Part shown: piece after piece, positions 24,062-34,000 of the stretch
Layout: each line of letters opens with the position of its first letter
How positions within the stretch are numbered: the stretch's first letter is position 1
DNA from: Gammaproteobacteria bacterium
Lineage (GTDB): Bacteria > Pseudomonadota > Gammaproteobacteria > Pseudomonadales > Azotimanducaceae
Assembly: GCA_026705345.1 (NCBI GenBank)
Contig: JAPPAV010000135.1
Coordinates: 1-44,958, forward strand
Reading direction: 5' to 3'
DNA: 44,958 nt
Made by a program: the position numbers and the translations under genes
The notes under the pieces: generated by a model
Databases searched by the model: none
What the model saw: only the letters and a program-made list of their open reading frames with translations
What the model was told of the DNA's origin: nothing

Positions 24062-24679
24062 ATGACGACTCGTTCGCGTTCGGCGTATTTCCAAGCTCTC
24101 GGCATCGATGTCTGGGTGCGTCGTGGCAAGCGTGCGTCTGCCGGACAAGCCCTCGCGTCGAAGGGCGATATGCGTGAACCGGCAACGCCGGTGTCCAGGC
24201 CGACGCAACCGGTCGTCCAGCAACCTCGCCAATCGCCCCCGCGTGTTCCCGCGCCGGTCCGGCACGGGCCTCGAGCCGAGGAGGCGTTCCGGGTCAGATG
24301 CTTCCACTACGGGCGCGTATTCGCGGCGTTGTCTGCAGACGCTTGGCCTATGCGCCGGTTGCTCCTCGATGTGGCCTGGGCGATGAATGGCTTCGAGCAG
24401 GCCGAGAAGCGGGATCTTGTGTTTGATTGGCCCCAACCCGGGGCGGTCGCCGATGGTGGCGCGAAGGCGTTCGAGGCGTTCGTTCGGCATCAGACCCGCA
24501 CCCGGGAGGGAGTTCGCGTGGTCGTCTCGGGTAACCATGTCGCGACGCTGCTCGGCTTGGCGGCGCCGAACGAATCCCGCGTGCTGGACGGTCGATTGTA
24601 CGTTCGGCCCGATGCGTTGGATGCCGTGGGCAAGCGTAGGATCTGGCGGTTGATTCAGGAAATGAAAGGATCGGCATGA
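24062..24679 (+). CDS. Possible DNA polymerase III psi subunit (HolD-like)
   Basis: A 205-residue protein. The N-terminus (AYFQALGIDVWVRR) matches the L-x-x-(M/L)-G-I-x-x-W-x-x-R start of HolD psi subunits. The end (GRLYVRPDALDAVGKRRIWRLIQEM) matches their closing P..L......KR..W..L pattern. A Pro-rich linker (about 45-70) joins the two parts. In E. coli holD lies a few genes upstream of prfC, and here prfC is the next gene. I choose the ATG at 24062; a TTG at 24053 is in frame. A TACAAT box ends only eight bases upstream, so the transcript could be nearly leaderless. Longer than E. coli HolD (137 aa); a tentative call. Confidence 0.45.
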   Translation: MTTRSRSAYFQALGIDVWVRRGKRASAGQALASKGDMREPATPVSRPTQPVVQQPRQSPPRVPAPVRHGPRAEEAFRVRCFHYGRVFAALSADAWPMRRLLLDVAWAMNGFEQAEKRDLVFDWPQPGAVADGGAKAFEAFVRHQTRTREGVRVVVSGNHVATLLGLAAPNESRVLDGRLYVRPDALDAVGKRRIWRLIQEMKGSA

Positions 24680-24704
24680 TCGTCGCCCAGCCCGGTCGTG
24701 CGGC

Positions 24705-24710
24705 TATAAT
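24705..24710 (+). promoter_or_regulatory. Possible -10 box upstream of prfC
   Basis: A perfect TATAAT sits 30 bases before the chosen prfC start, in the 60-base gap after the HolD-like gene. No good -35 hexamer is seen at the right distance. Confidence 0.35.
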
Positions 24711-24739
24711 CCGCCGCCCGCGGAGAACTCCATAGACAT

Positions 24740-26365
<1,626 letters not shown>

Positions 26366-26380
26366 TCGGACGGAACGGAC

Positions 26381-27157
26381 TTGGACCTTCCGCTAGCAGA
26401 GGACCTGCGACGCTTCCTCGACGGCGGGGACGATCCCGTGGAGGGTGCCCTGATCGTTGCGCACATCGTCGACGAGACCGCCGACGCTGACTGGGCACGA
26501 GACGAGATCGGACGTCTCGCCGACGCCGTCGGGGCCTTGGGCGAGGTCACACCGCGCCGGGTCGTCGAACAGTTCGCGGGACAGGGATTCCGAGGCGCCG
26601 ACGACAACTACTACGACGTCGACAACTCTGTGCTCGACCACGTCCTGCGAACACGGCGAGGCATCCCGATCTCGCTTGGCGTAGTGCTCATCGGCATTGC
26701 GCAGCGACTCGGCCTCGACGCGCTGGGAGTCAATTTCCCGCGCCACTTCCTGGTGACCGTTGGCGATCTGCTGGTCGATCCGTACGCGGCTTCGCCGACT
26801 TCCGTCGAGAACTGCCGGCGATGGCTCAAGGAGAACAAGGTGGACGAAGCCGGCGCCTTCAACATCGCGGACGCCGGCGACATCGCCATGCGCATGCTGA
26901 ACAACGTACGCATGCTCGTTCAACGTCGAGGCGACTTCTCGCGGGCCCTCGAGCTATCGGACTACCAGTTGCTCATCGCGCCGGATTCGTACGGCCTGTA
27001 CGTGGAACGGGCGGACGCATGGCTCGGCCTGCGCGCCCCGGAGATGGTCGTCCACGAGCTGGAACAGGCGGTTCGCTACGCACCCGACGAGGCCATGGCG
27101 GAGCGACTGCGGGAACGCATCGGGCAGGCGCGGCGACTACAGTCTGTCGTGAACTGA
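26381..27157 (+). CDS. SirB1 family protein (transglutaminase-like fold with TPR)
   Basis: A 258-residue protein. The Transglut_core2 region has the marks FRGADDNYYDVDNSVLDHVLRTRRGIPISL, then VNFPRHFLVTVGD..VDPY; in this family most transglutaminase catalytic residues are not conserved as an active triad. The C-terminal third (about 170-250) reads as two TPR-like helical hairpins (RRGDFSRALELSDYQLLIAP, ELEQAVRYAPDEAMAERL). The biochemical role of SirB1 is not established. The start is a TTG at 26381, 15 bases after the prfC stop, so it is probably in the same operon. Confidence 0.85.
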   Translation: MDLPLAEDLRRFLDGGDDPVEGALIVAHIVDETADADWARDEIGRLADAVGALGEVTPRRVVEQFAGQGFRGADDNYYDVDNSVLDHVLRTRRGIPISLGVVLIGIAQRLGLDALGVNFPRHFLVTVGDLLVDPYAASPTSVENCRRWLKENKVDEAGAFNIADAGDIAMRMLNNVRMLVQRRGDFSRALELSDYQLLIAPDSYGLYVERADAWLGLRAPEMVVHELEQAVRYAPDEAMAERLRERIGQARRLQSVVN

Positions 27158-27192
27158 TCGTCAAACGGCCCTAGGTGCTCAGACGAGGATTG

Positions 27193-27283
27193 CCGTAGGG
27201 GCGACCCTTGTGGTCGCCCGCGTCGACGGAACCGAAGCCCGTGTTGTGGCGAACACGGGCGGGGACAAGCCCCGCCCCTACGG
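27193..27283. repeat. Compound palindromic element with 11-bp terminal inverted repeats
   Basis: The ends CCGTAGGGGCG (27193-27203) and CGCCCCTACGG (27273-27283) are perfect inverted repeats. Inside are three hairpins: GGGCGACC-CTTGT-GGTCGCCC (27199-27219), CCCGTGTT/AACACGGG (27238-27259) and GGGCGGGG-ACAAG-CCCCGCCC (27257-27277). It is the most complete member of the dispersed repeat family and looks like a small non-autonomous REP/MITE-type unit. It lies between the converging sirB1 and fabY genes. Confidence 0.75.
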
Positions 27284-27321
27284 AACTTTGCTCAACTTCG
27301 AGGTGACCCGCCTCGAGAACG

Positions 27322-29166
27322 CTAGTCCGAAAACGGGTTGGTCGTTGTCAGCGAGATTGGCTGGCCGTAGCCGGGAACGCTGATCTCGTTGGCGGAGATC
27401 TGCAGGTCGTTGCCGTCGAGAACCCCCTGACCATACTGGTAGATCGTCGTCGCGTCGCCTCTGGTCTCGGCGGCATCGTAGTCGAGAGCCCTGCCATGGA
27501 CGGCATCGTTCCGTTGGGCATGTCGCCGCATCGCCTGCTCGCCATGCCGCGCCCTCAGCAACTCCCGGGTGACGTGGGGGCTCAGGATCACCCCGGTGGC
27601 GTTGTTGCCGCCGAACCCCTTTGAGTTGATGAAGGCGATGTCCAGGGACGCCGGGTCGATCTCGACGTGTTCGGGAGCGATGCGCAGGTTGCTGTGGTGC
27701 ACGTCGCCGGCTGGGCCGTCGATGGTCGCGATGCCGGGGATCCAGCCGTATCGCCAGGTGCCGAGCGCCGAGGAGGTCTGGTCCCCGGACGCCGGTGCCA
27801 GAGTGTGGCCGATATAGGCCTTCACTGCGGCCACGTTCCAGCGGTCGATGCCGAAGACCTTGGCCATCTCGTTCAGGATGTGCGACTCGGTGACGCGGTT
27901 TTGCGGCGTTCCGGTGCCGTGGGCGTGCACGTACGAGCGGTGCCGGACCGCGTCCTCGCCTAGGATGGCCCGTGCGCAGGCCATCGCCTTGGCGAGGGTG
28001 ACGTAGTTTCCGATGCCGGGACCCGGGATCGACTTCTTGTAGCCGTCGGCATTGACGAAGACGTCGCCGACAGCGGCGTGGATGTCGGCACCGAGTTCAA
28101 GGGCCAGGGCGTCGTCGGTGACCACGACGTAGACCGCGGCTTCGGCCAGGGTGAACCCGCAATTCTCGGCGAAGGGCCGGCAAGCTCGCCGGTTGTCGAC
28201 GGCATTGGCGCCGTCGAGGGCCATCAGGGCCTCGTCTTCGGCCAACGCACCCATCGTTCGGTAGGCCTCGACCACTTCCGGCACGATCGGCGCTTCGGCG
28301 CCGCCCACGACCGCAACCCGGCAACGCCCGGCACGAATCTCGTCCACGGCGGCCTTGAGGTTGTAGAGGAAGGTGGCACATGCCCCGATGACGCCGGCCG
28401 TCTGGCCGAGGCTGCCGATCACGTAGGCGTTGACGAAGTCGACGGGCATTTCGGGTAGTCCAAGGGCCGCCTGTTTGGCGGTCGGGCGGCGGCCCATCAT
28501 CGGCGCCTGCATCATCCCGCCGTTGCTGTAGTTGTCCAGCTGACCCATCGCACTACCCGAGTAGGCGGCAAACTCGTCCGGCCGGACATGCTTCTTGAAC
28601 GCCTCCCAGGGAATGCCAACCGACTGCACGGCATCGGAAGCCCCGTAGACGTTCAGTTGAAGACCCCGGGGGTGGTTTCGCGACGGATAGAGCTTGCTCG
28701 GTTCGAAGCCGGCGGGGGTTTGTCCGGCGGAGGTCACCTTTGACGACCGCCTGTCCGGTATCAACACGTCGAGCCGCTCGGTGGTGACTTCGATCCGTCC
28801 ATCTTCGCGCTCGTGCAACGACCACCCCGTCGGAATCTCGTCGGGTAGGTCGCGTCTCGAAATCGTGAAGCTGACCGGACCGGAGGGCGGCTGCGCCAGC
28901 CGGGCATTGCGCTGCCACCCGATGCTGTCCGGGTCGAAACAATCGATGCGCCGGATCAGCGTGTTGTCGAGGATGTGCTGGCGGACGGACTCGTCGGTGG
29001 GATCGCCATCGACGTTCATGAGTCCGGCCAGGCTCGCGAAGGTGTCATCCGCCGCGTTCTTGCCGAGCACGTCGATGACGGTGCGCCGGTAGGCGTGGTC
29101 GAAGGAAACCCGACCCGCTGGATTGATTCCGCCGAATCCGACGATTACAGGCACTGGCGAACTCAT
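27322..29166 (-). CDS. fabY: FabY-type beta-ketoacyl synthase
   Basis: A 614-residue condensing enzyme. Its length and opening (VPVIVGFGGINPAGR) match Pseudomonas aeruginosa FabY, which starts fatty acid synthesis by condensing acetyl-CoA with malonyl-ACP, the FabH job. The Cys-His-His triad is visible: Cys263 in IGACATF, His416 in HAHGTGT and His454 in YIGHTLAP. The Gly-rich KS end is NSKGFGGNNATG. The frame is open far upstream, but the ATG at 29166 begins the family N-terminus. It lies 29 bases after a thiolase gene in one operon and points away from a fused acetyl-CoA carboxylase-like gene, which would make its malonyl substrate. Confidence 0.85.
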   Translation of the reverse strand: MSSPVPVIVGFGGINPAGRVSFDHAYRRTVIDVLGKNAADDTFASLAGLMNVDGDPTDESVRQHILDNTLIRRIDCFDPDSIGWQRNARLAQPPSGPVSFTISRRDLPDEIPTGWSLHEREDGRIEVTTERLDVLIPDRRSSKVTSAGQTPAGFEPSKLYPSRNHPRGLQLNVYGASDAVQSVGIPWEAFKKHVRPDEFAAYSGSAMGQLDNYSNGGMMQAPMMGRRPTAKQAALGLPEMPVDFVNAYVIGSLGQTAGVIGACATFLYNLKAAVDEIRAGRCRVAVVGGAEAPIVPEVVEAYRTMGALAEDEALMALDGANAVDNRRACRPFAENCGFTLAEAAVYVVVTDDALALELGADIHAAVGDVFVNADGYKKSIPGPGIGNYVTLAKAMACARAILGEDAVRHRSYVHAHGTGTPQNRVTESHILNEMAKVFGIDRWNVAAVKAYIGHTLAPASGDQTSSALGTWRYGWIPGIATIDGPAGDVHHSNLRIAPEHVEIDPASLDIAFINSKGFGGNNATGVILSPHVTRELLRARHGEQAMRRHAQRNDAVHGRALDYDAAETRGDATTIYQYGQGVLDGNDLQISANEISVPGYGQPISLTTTNPFSD

Positions 29167-29195
29167 TGGATACCCCGTGGTCGGCGTTTGCGAGT

Positions 29196-30344
29196 CTACA
29201 CGCCTTCGATGGCTATGGCGGTCGCTTCGCCGCCCCCGATGCAGAGCGAGGCGACACCGCGTTTGCCGCCTCGGGCACGAAGAGCGTGGATCAAGGTCAC
29301 GATCAGCCGGCTGCCGGTGGAACCGATGGGATGGCCCTGGGCGCACGCGCCCCCGTAGACATTCACCTTGTCGGGATCCAAGCCGAGTTCGTTCATGGCG
29401 ATCATGGGTACGCAGGCGAACGCCTCGTTGATCTCGAAGATATCGACGTCGTCCTTCGACCACCCGACCTTGTTGAGCAGCCCGGCGATGGCGCCGGCGG
29501 GGGCCAGCGTGAACTTTGCAGGGTGAATCGAGTTCGTCGCATGGCCGACGATCCGGGCCAACGGTTCGGCTTGGCCGGCGATCGCCTCGTCGCCGACGAG
29601 GAGGGCGGAGGCCCCGTCGGAAATCGACGACGCATTGGCCGCGGTGATGGTTCCGTCCTTCTTGAACGCGGGTCTAAGCGTCGGAATACGCTCGATCTTC
29701 GACCGGCCGGGTTGCTCGTCCTCGGCGACCTCATCCATGGGGCTTATCTCGGCGTCGAGCGCCCCGGACGCCATCGCGGCCCGTGCCTTGGTGACCGAAC
29801 CGATGGCGAACTCGTCCATTGCTTCCCGGGTTAGTTGATGTTCGTCGGCGGTATCCTGAGCGAAGCTGCCCATGGAGCCGCCGGTTTCGGCGTCTTCCAG
29901 ACCGTCGAGGAACATGGCGTCGGCAAGTTCGGCATGGCCCATGCGCAGACCGGCTCGGGCTTTCTGCATCAGGTAGGGAGCATTGGACATACTCTCCATT
30001 CCTCCGGCGACGATGCAGCGTGCGCTTTGGGCGCGAATCAGATCGGTTGCCAGCATGGCGGCCTTCATGCCGGAACCACAGACCTTGTTGACGGTCGTCG
30101 CGCCGACCCCGTCGGGAATGCCGGCGAGTCTCATGGCTTGGCGCGCGGGCGCTTGCTTGACGCCGGCGCTGACCACGCAGCCCAGGAACACCTCGTCGAT
30201 GGCGTCAGGGTCGACCTGGGCGTTCTCGACGGTCGCCTTTACGGCGTGGGCGCCGAGTTCCGGGGCGGTCCGGTTCGAAAGCGCCCCTTGAAAACTGCCG
30301 ATCGGCGTCCGCTGGGCGCTGAGTATGTAGGCGTGCTCGGTCAT
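29196..30344 (-). CDS. Thiolase (acetyl-CoA C-acetyltransferase)
   Basis: A 382-residue thiolase with the full catalytic set: Cys89 ([10 protein letters not shown]), His338 ([16 protein letters not shown]) and Cys368 (SLCIGGGEA). The INEAFACVP motif of biosynthetic/acetoacetyl-CoA thiolases is present. It interconverts two acetyl-CoA and acetoacetyl-CoA, or cleaves longer 3-ketoacyl-CoAs. Its ATG overlaps the end of moaB by 4 bases, and fabY follows 29 bases after its stop. Length (about 390 is normal) suggests a complete gene. Confidence 0.9.
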   Translation of the reverse strand: MTEHAYILSAQRTPIGSFQGALSNRTAPELGAHAVKATVENAQVDPDAIDEVFLGCVVSAGVKQAPARQAMRLAGIPDGVGATTVNKVCGSGMKAAMLATDLIRAQSARCIVAGGMESMSNAPYLMQKARAGLRMGHAELADAMFLDGLEDAETGGSMGSFAQDTADEHQLTREAMDEFAIGSVTKARAAMASGALDAEISPMDEVAEDEQPGRSKIERIPTLRPAFKKDGTITAANASSISDGASALLVGDEAIAGQAEPLARIVGHATNSIHPAKFTLAPAGAIAGLLNKVGWSKDDVDIFEINEAFACVPMIAMNELGLDPDKVNVYGGACAQGHPIGSTGSRLIVTLIHALRARGGKRGVASLCIGGGEATAIAIEGV

Positions 30345-30880
30345 GGGGTCTCCGTCTTGTCTTGGCCTTCGCGGAACCGCGGCAACAGCTCGGCGAAGTT
30401 GCAGGGCTTGAAACTTGCGTCGAACTGGTTTCCGAGGATCTTGTCCCACGCGGTCCGGCACGCATTGGTGGATCCGGGCATGGCGAATACCAGGGTCGCG
30501 TTGGCGAGGCCCGCGACGGCCCGGGACTGGATCGTCGAACTGCCGATCTCCGAGTACGACACCTGGCGGAAGAGTTCGCCGAAGCCGTCGATGGTCTTGT
30601 CGAATAGGGGGGCCAGGGCCTCCGGCGTGCTATCCCGCCCGGTGAAACCCGTGCCGCCGGTGGTGAGGATTGCATCAACCCCCGGATCGGCGATCCAGGC
30701 GCTCACCACGGCGCGAATCTCGTAGACGTCGTCGCGCACGATCCGGCGCCCCCGGAGTCGATGGCCGGCCTGTTCGAGCCGGTCGACGAGCACGTCGCCC
30801 GAGGTGTCCTCGTCCGGTCCCCGGGTGTCCGAAACCGTCAATACAGCGATGGCGAGAGCCTGGTCGGCGGGGTGAGACAT
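30341..30880 (-). CDS. moaB: Molybdenum cofactor biosynthesis protein MoaB
   Basis: A 179-residue MoaB/MogA-fold protein that acts on molybdopterin (adenylation in the family). Motifs are [56 protein letters not shown] and [18 protein letters not shown]. No other moa/moe gene is in the window. It is the first gene of a three-gene operon with the thiolase and fabY, joined by a 4-base overlap. A functional link to fatty acid synthesis is not obvious. Confidence 0.93.
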   Translation of the reverse strand: MSHPADQALAIAVLTVSDTRGPDEDTSGDVLVDRLEQAGHRLRGRRIVRDDVYEIRAVVSAWIADPGVDAILTTGGTGFTGRDSTPEALAPLFDKTIDGFGELFRQVSYSEIGSSTIQSRAVAGLANATLVFAMPGSTNACRTAWDKILGNQFDASFKPCNFAELLPRFREGQDKTETP

Positions 30881-30946
30881 GTCGGGTATCGCGGTGATTT
30901 TGGGGCGAAAATCGGTGTCAATCCCATGCTGGATTTAGCACCGAGT

Positions 30947-31015
30947 TTGTGGAATCGTTCACACCCTACTATACAGCGCCCAGCGATTGAGCAACTTAAG
31001 AGAGTCAGAGACTCT
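30947..31015 (+). promoter_or_regulatory. Candidate promoter and leader hairpin of the fused carboxylase
   Basis: TTGTGG (30947-30952) and TATACA (30970-30975) have a 17-base spacer. A small perfect hairpin AGAGTC-AGA-GACTCT follows at 31001-31015 in the ~100-base leader. This placement argues that the upstream in-frame ATG at 30926 is not the start codon. Confidence 0.5.
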
Positions 31016-31078
31016 AACCACGGAGTAGCAAGCGAAGGGAAGCCGCATGCGGACAACACCGCAAAGCGCGATAGAGCG

Positions 31079-34000
31079 ATGGACAAGAACGCCTTAGGCG
31101 ACCTGTATCTGATCGCCGAGAACCTCGCCCAGGACTCGTCGCTGGTCCCGGAGGCGGAGAAGGAGTTCGATCCGCCCCTGCGCGGCGTCCTGACCGAGGC
31201 AGAAGTCCTGCGTCAAGCCGACGTGCTCGACAACATGGACATCGACTCGTACATCGAGGCGGTCGTCGCCAACGCCGAAGACCCGAAGCGAATTCCCGCG
31301 CCGGACGTGATTCGCCGGCTTGGCGACGTGGTGAGCGAGGATCGCGACGGACCGTTCTACGCCGCCGAGGTCACGATGGACTTCGATGGCGAGCCAAGGC
31401 GTATCGGCTTCATCGCGCAGAACCGGGCCGTGCGCAGCGGCGAGTGGATGCCGGAGCACCATCTGAAGGCCGCCCATGCCATCGTGGAGTTCGCCAATCG
31501 CTCCATACCCATCGTCAGTCTCATGGACACGCCCGGGGCGGCCGGCGACGAGGTTGCCAACAAGAACAACCAGTCGCACAGCATTTCCCGGCTGATTGCG
31601 GAAATGTCCAACACCGATGTTCCGAATCTGGGCGTGGTCTACGGCCTCGGCTACTCGGGCGGCGCGATTCCGCTGGCCGCCAGCAACCTGATCCTGTCGT
31701 TGCGCGATGGCGTGTTCAGCACCATCCAGCCGAAGGGGCTCGCAAGCATCGCCCGGCGGCTGAACCTTTCCTGGCAGCAGTGCGCGAAACAGGTGGGACT
31801 GTCGCCCTACGAACTGCGCCGGCAAGGCAATATCGACGCCATCGTCGACTACGTTCCGGGCGAGGACATCGAAAACCTGCGTCTGGCCATCGTGTCGGGC
31901 ATTCAACACGTGGAGGAGGGGATCAAGCGCTTCGTCCGGGAGAATCCCTACGTTCTCGACGAATACCGCCGCAGCATCGGGCGCTATTTGGATCCGTCCG
32001 AACGACTGCGCAAGGTGCAGGCGAGCGCCGCGCTCAAACTGACCAAGAACCCCACCGAATATCTCAACGTTTTCGGAATCGCGTACCGCTACCTGCGCTA
32101 CCTTCGCGTGCGCCGACGTATCAAAGCCACCTCCACGCAGTCCTACGGACGATTATCGGAACAGGAACTGCCGGCGGGCGAACTGGCCGCACGCACGGAC
32201 CGCGAACGGCGCGAGACCTTCCTGCGATGGCTCCAGGATCCGGACCGGGTGATCTACGACGATTCCCTGTCCCGCGCCTGGAAGAACTATGTCGACCGGA
32301 AGCAGACGGTCCACGACGAACGCGGACGCATCATGCAGTTCATTTTCGGCGAGCGTCGCCAGAACTACGAGGACGCCCGCCGCACGCTCATCTCGACGGT
32401 CGGCATGTACCTCTACAATCGATGGAAGAACGACGCCTCGGGCAATTTCCGTTCGCTGAAGTCGTTCGCCGAGAACGTCTCGGAGACGCGGCATTTGTTC
32501 CGGGTTTCGGAACTCAATGAACCGCGCGAGCTGATCAACGCGATTCGCGAGGACGAGGTGCTTGGTCCGGCATTGCGTCAGCGGTTTACCCACGAAGGCA
32601 TGAAATTGTTCGGCGACGTGGCCGACAAATCGGACGCCTTCCTGCGCGAGCAAATCGCCGCCGAACTCAACATGGCGATTACCGAGGGTCCCTTGGCGGA
32701 GTCGGCGCTCGGCGGTTCGTTGTCGTCCCAGGCTCGCAACGCCGTGAATGGCGAGGCGTCGACCATCGTGGCCAACCGCCTGATTCTCGACGACCGGCTT
32801 GGCACGGGCATGGAAAGACTCGAAACCGAAGGCAGCGAACCCGTTCTGTCGGACATGACCGTCGTCGATGTCGTCCTTCACGAAGAGTTGCGGGATGACT
32901 ATGCGCAGGAGTGCGAGAACCTGCTGCTGTTCGACCAAGTCTACGATCACCTGATCGCCAATCTCGAATCCATCGCCGAGGAGGCGGAATCGACCCGCGC
33001 GCTATCGAAGTCGTCGCTGAGCCGGTTGATCGAAACGGCCTTGGCAGAGGCGGCAAAGAGTCTGTCCGAGGACGATGCGGCCGCGCAACGTTTCACGACC
33101 CAGTTCTTCGACTGGTACATGAGGACTTCGAAGATGCCTCGTTCCAACCGGTTCTTCCGGGATGTCGAGGAGTGGAAGAAGAACGCAAGTCCCCATGTAT
33201 CGGACACGCTCTTCGTCGTGGTCACGTTCATGTTCGAGAAGCTGCTCGCATCCTATCTGCAGTCGGAAAGGGAAGGGCGGCGCTACGACGGTCGCATCGC
33301 ACCGCGCAACATCGGTCGCCGCAAGGATTTCTGGAATCGCCTGATTCAGGCCTATCGCGATCTACTGATCCGTGAAACGCTACAGAGGTACAAGCGTGCG
33401 AAGGTCACCGGCTACGGCGCGTTCATCGAGCGTTTCTTCTCGGAGTTCGAGGAATTGAACGGCGATCTGATCAGTTCGGATCCGCACCGTTTTCCGGGTT
33501 TGCGGGTTTCCATCGAGGGCGCCCTGCAGAAGGGCACGGCACCCTGCGGGGTGGTGACGGGAATCGGTCGTTTCGACAACAGGTCGGAGGGTTTGCGCGT
33601 CGGCACCGTGATCTCCAATCTCGAGTTCAAGGCCGGCGCATTCGACATGGCGAGTGCCGAGAAATTCTGCAAGCTCATGGTTGCGTGTGCGGAACAGAGC
33701 CTGCCCATCGTCTGCTTCATTTCGTCGAGCGGCATGCAGACGATGGAAGGCGCCGGCGCACTGTTTTCGATGGCGGCGATCAACGACCGCATCACCCGAT
33801 TCGTGCGCGACTACGACCTGCCGGTGATCGTGTTCGGTTTCGGTGATTGCACCGGCGGCGCCCAGGCCAGTTTCGTCACCCATCCGCTGGTTCAAACGTA
33901 CTACTTCTCGGGTGCCAGCATGCCCTTCGCTGGCCAGATCGTCGTGTCGAGCTACCTGCCGTCGGACTCCCATCTGTCCAACTACCTGTTCAACGAGCCG

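Noticed and set aside
29167-29463. N-terminal extension of the fabY frame
   Set aside because: It lies antiparallel-coding within the end of the thiolase gene in another frame. The FabY N-terminus starts at 29166.
30761-31078. N-terminal extension of the fused carboxylase
   Set aside because: It overlaps moaB antisense and the promoter region, and nothing in it resembles the AccA-like start. ATG 31079 was chosen.
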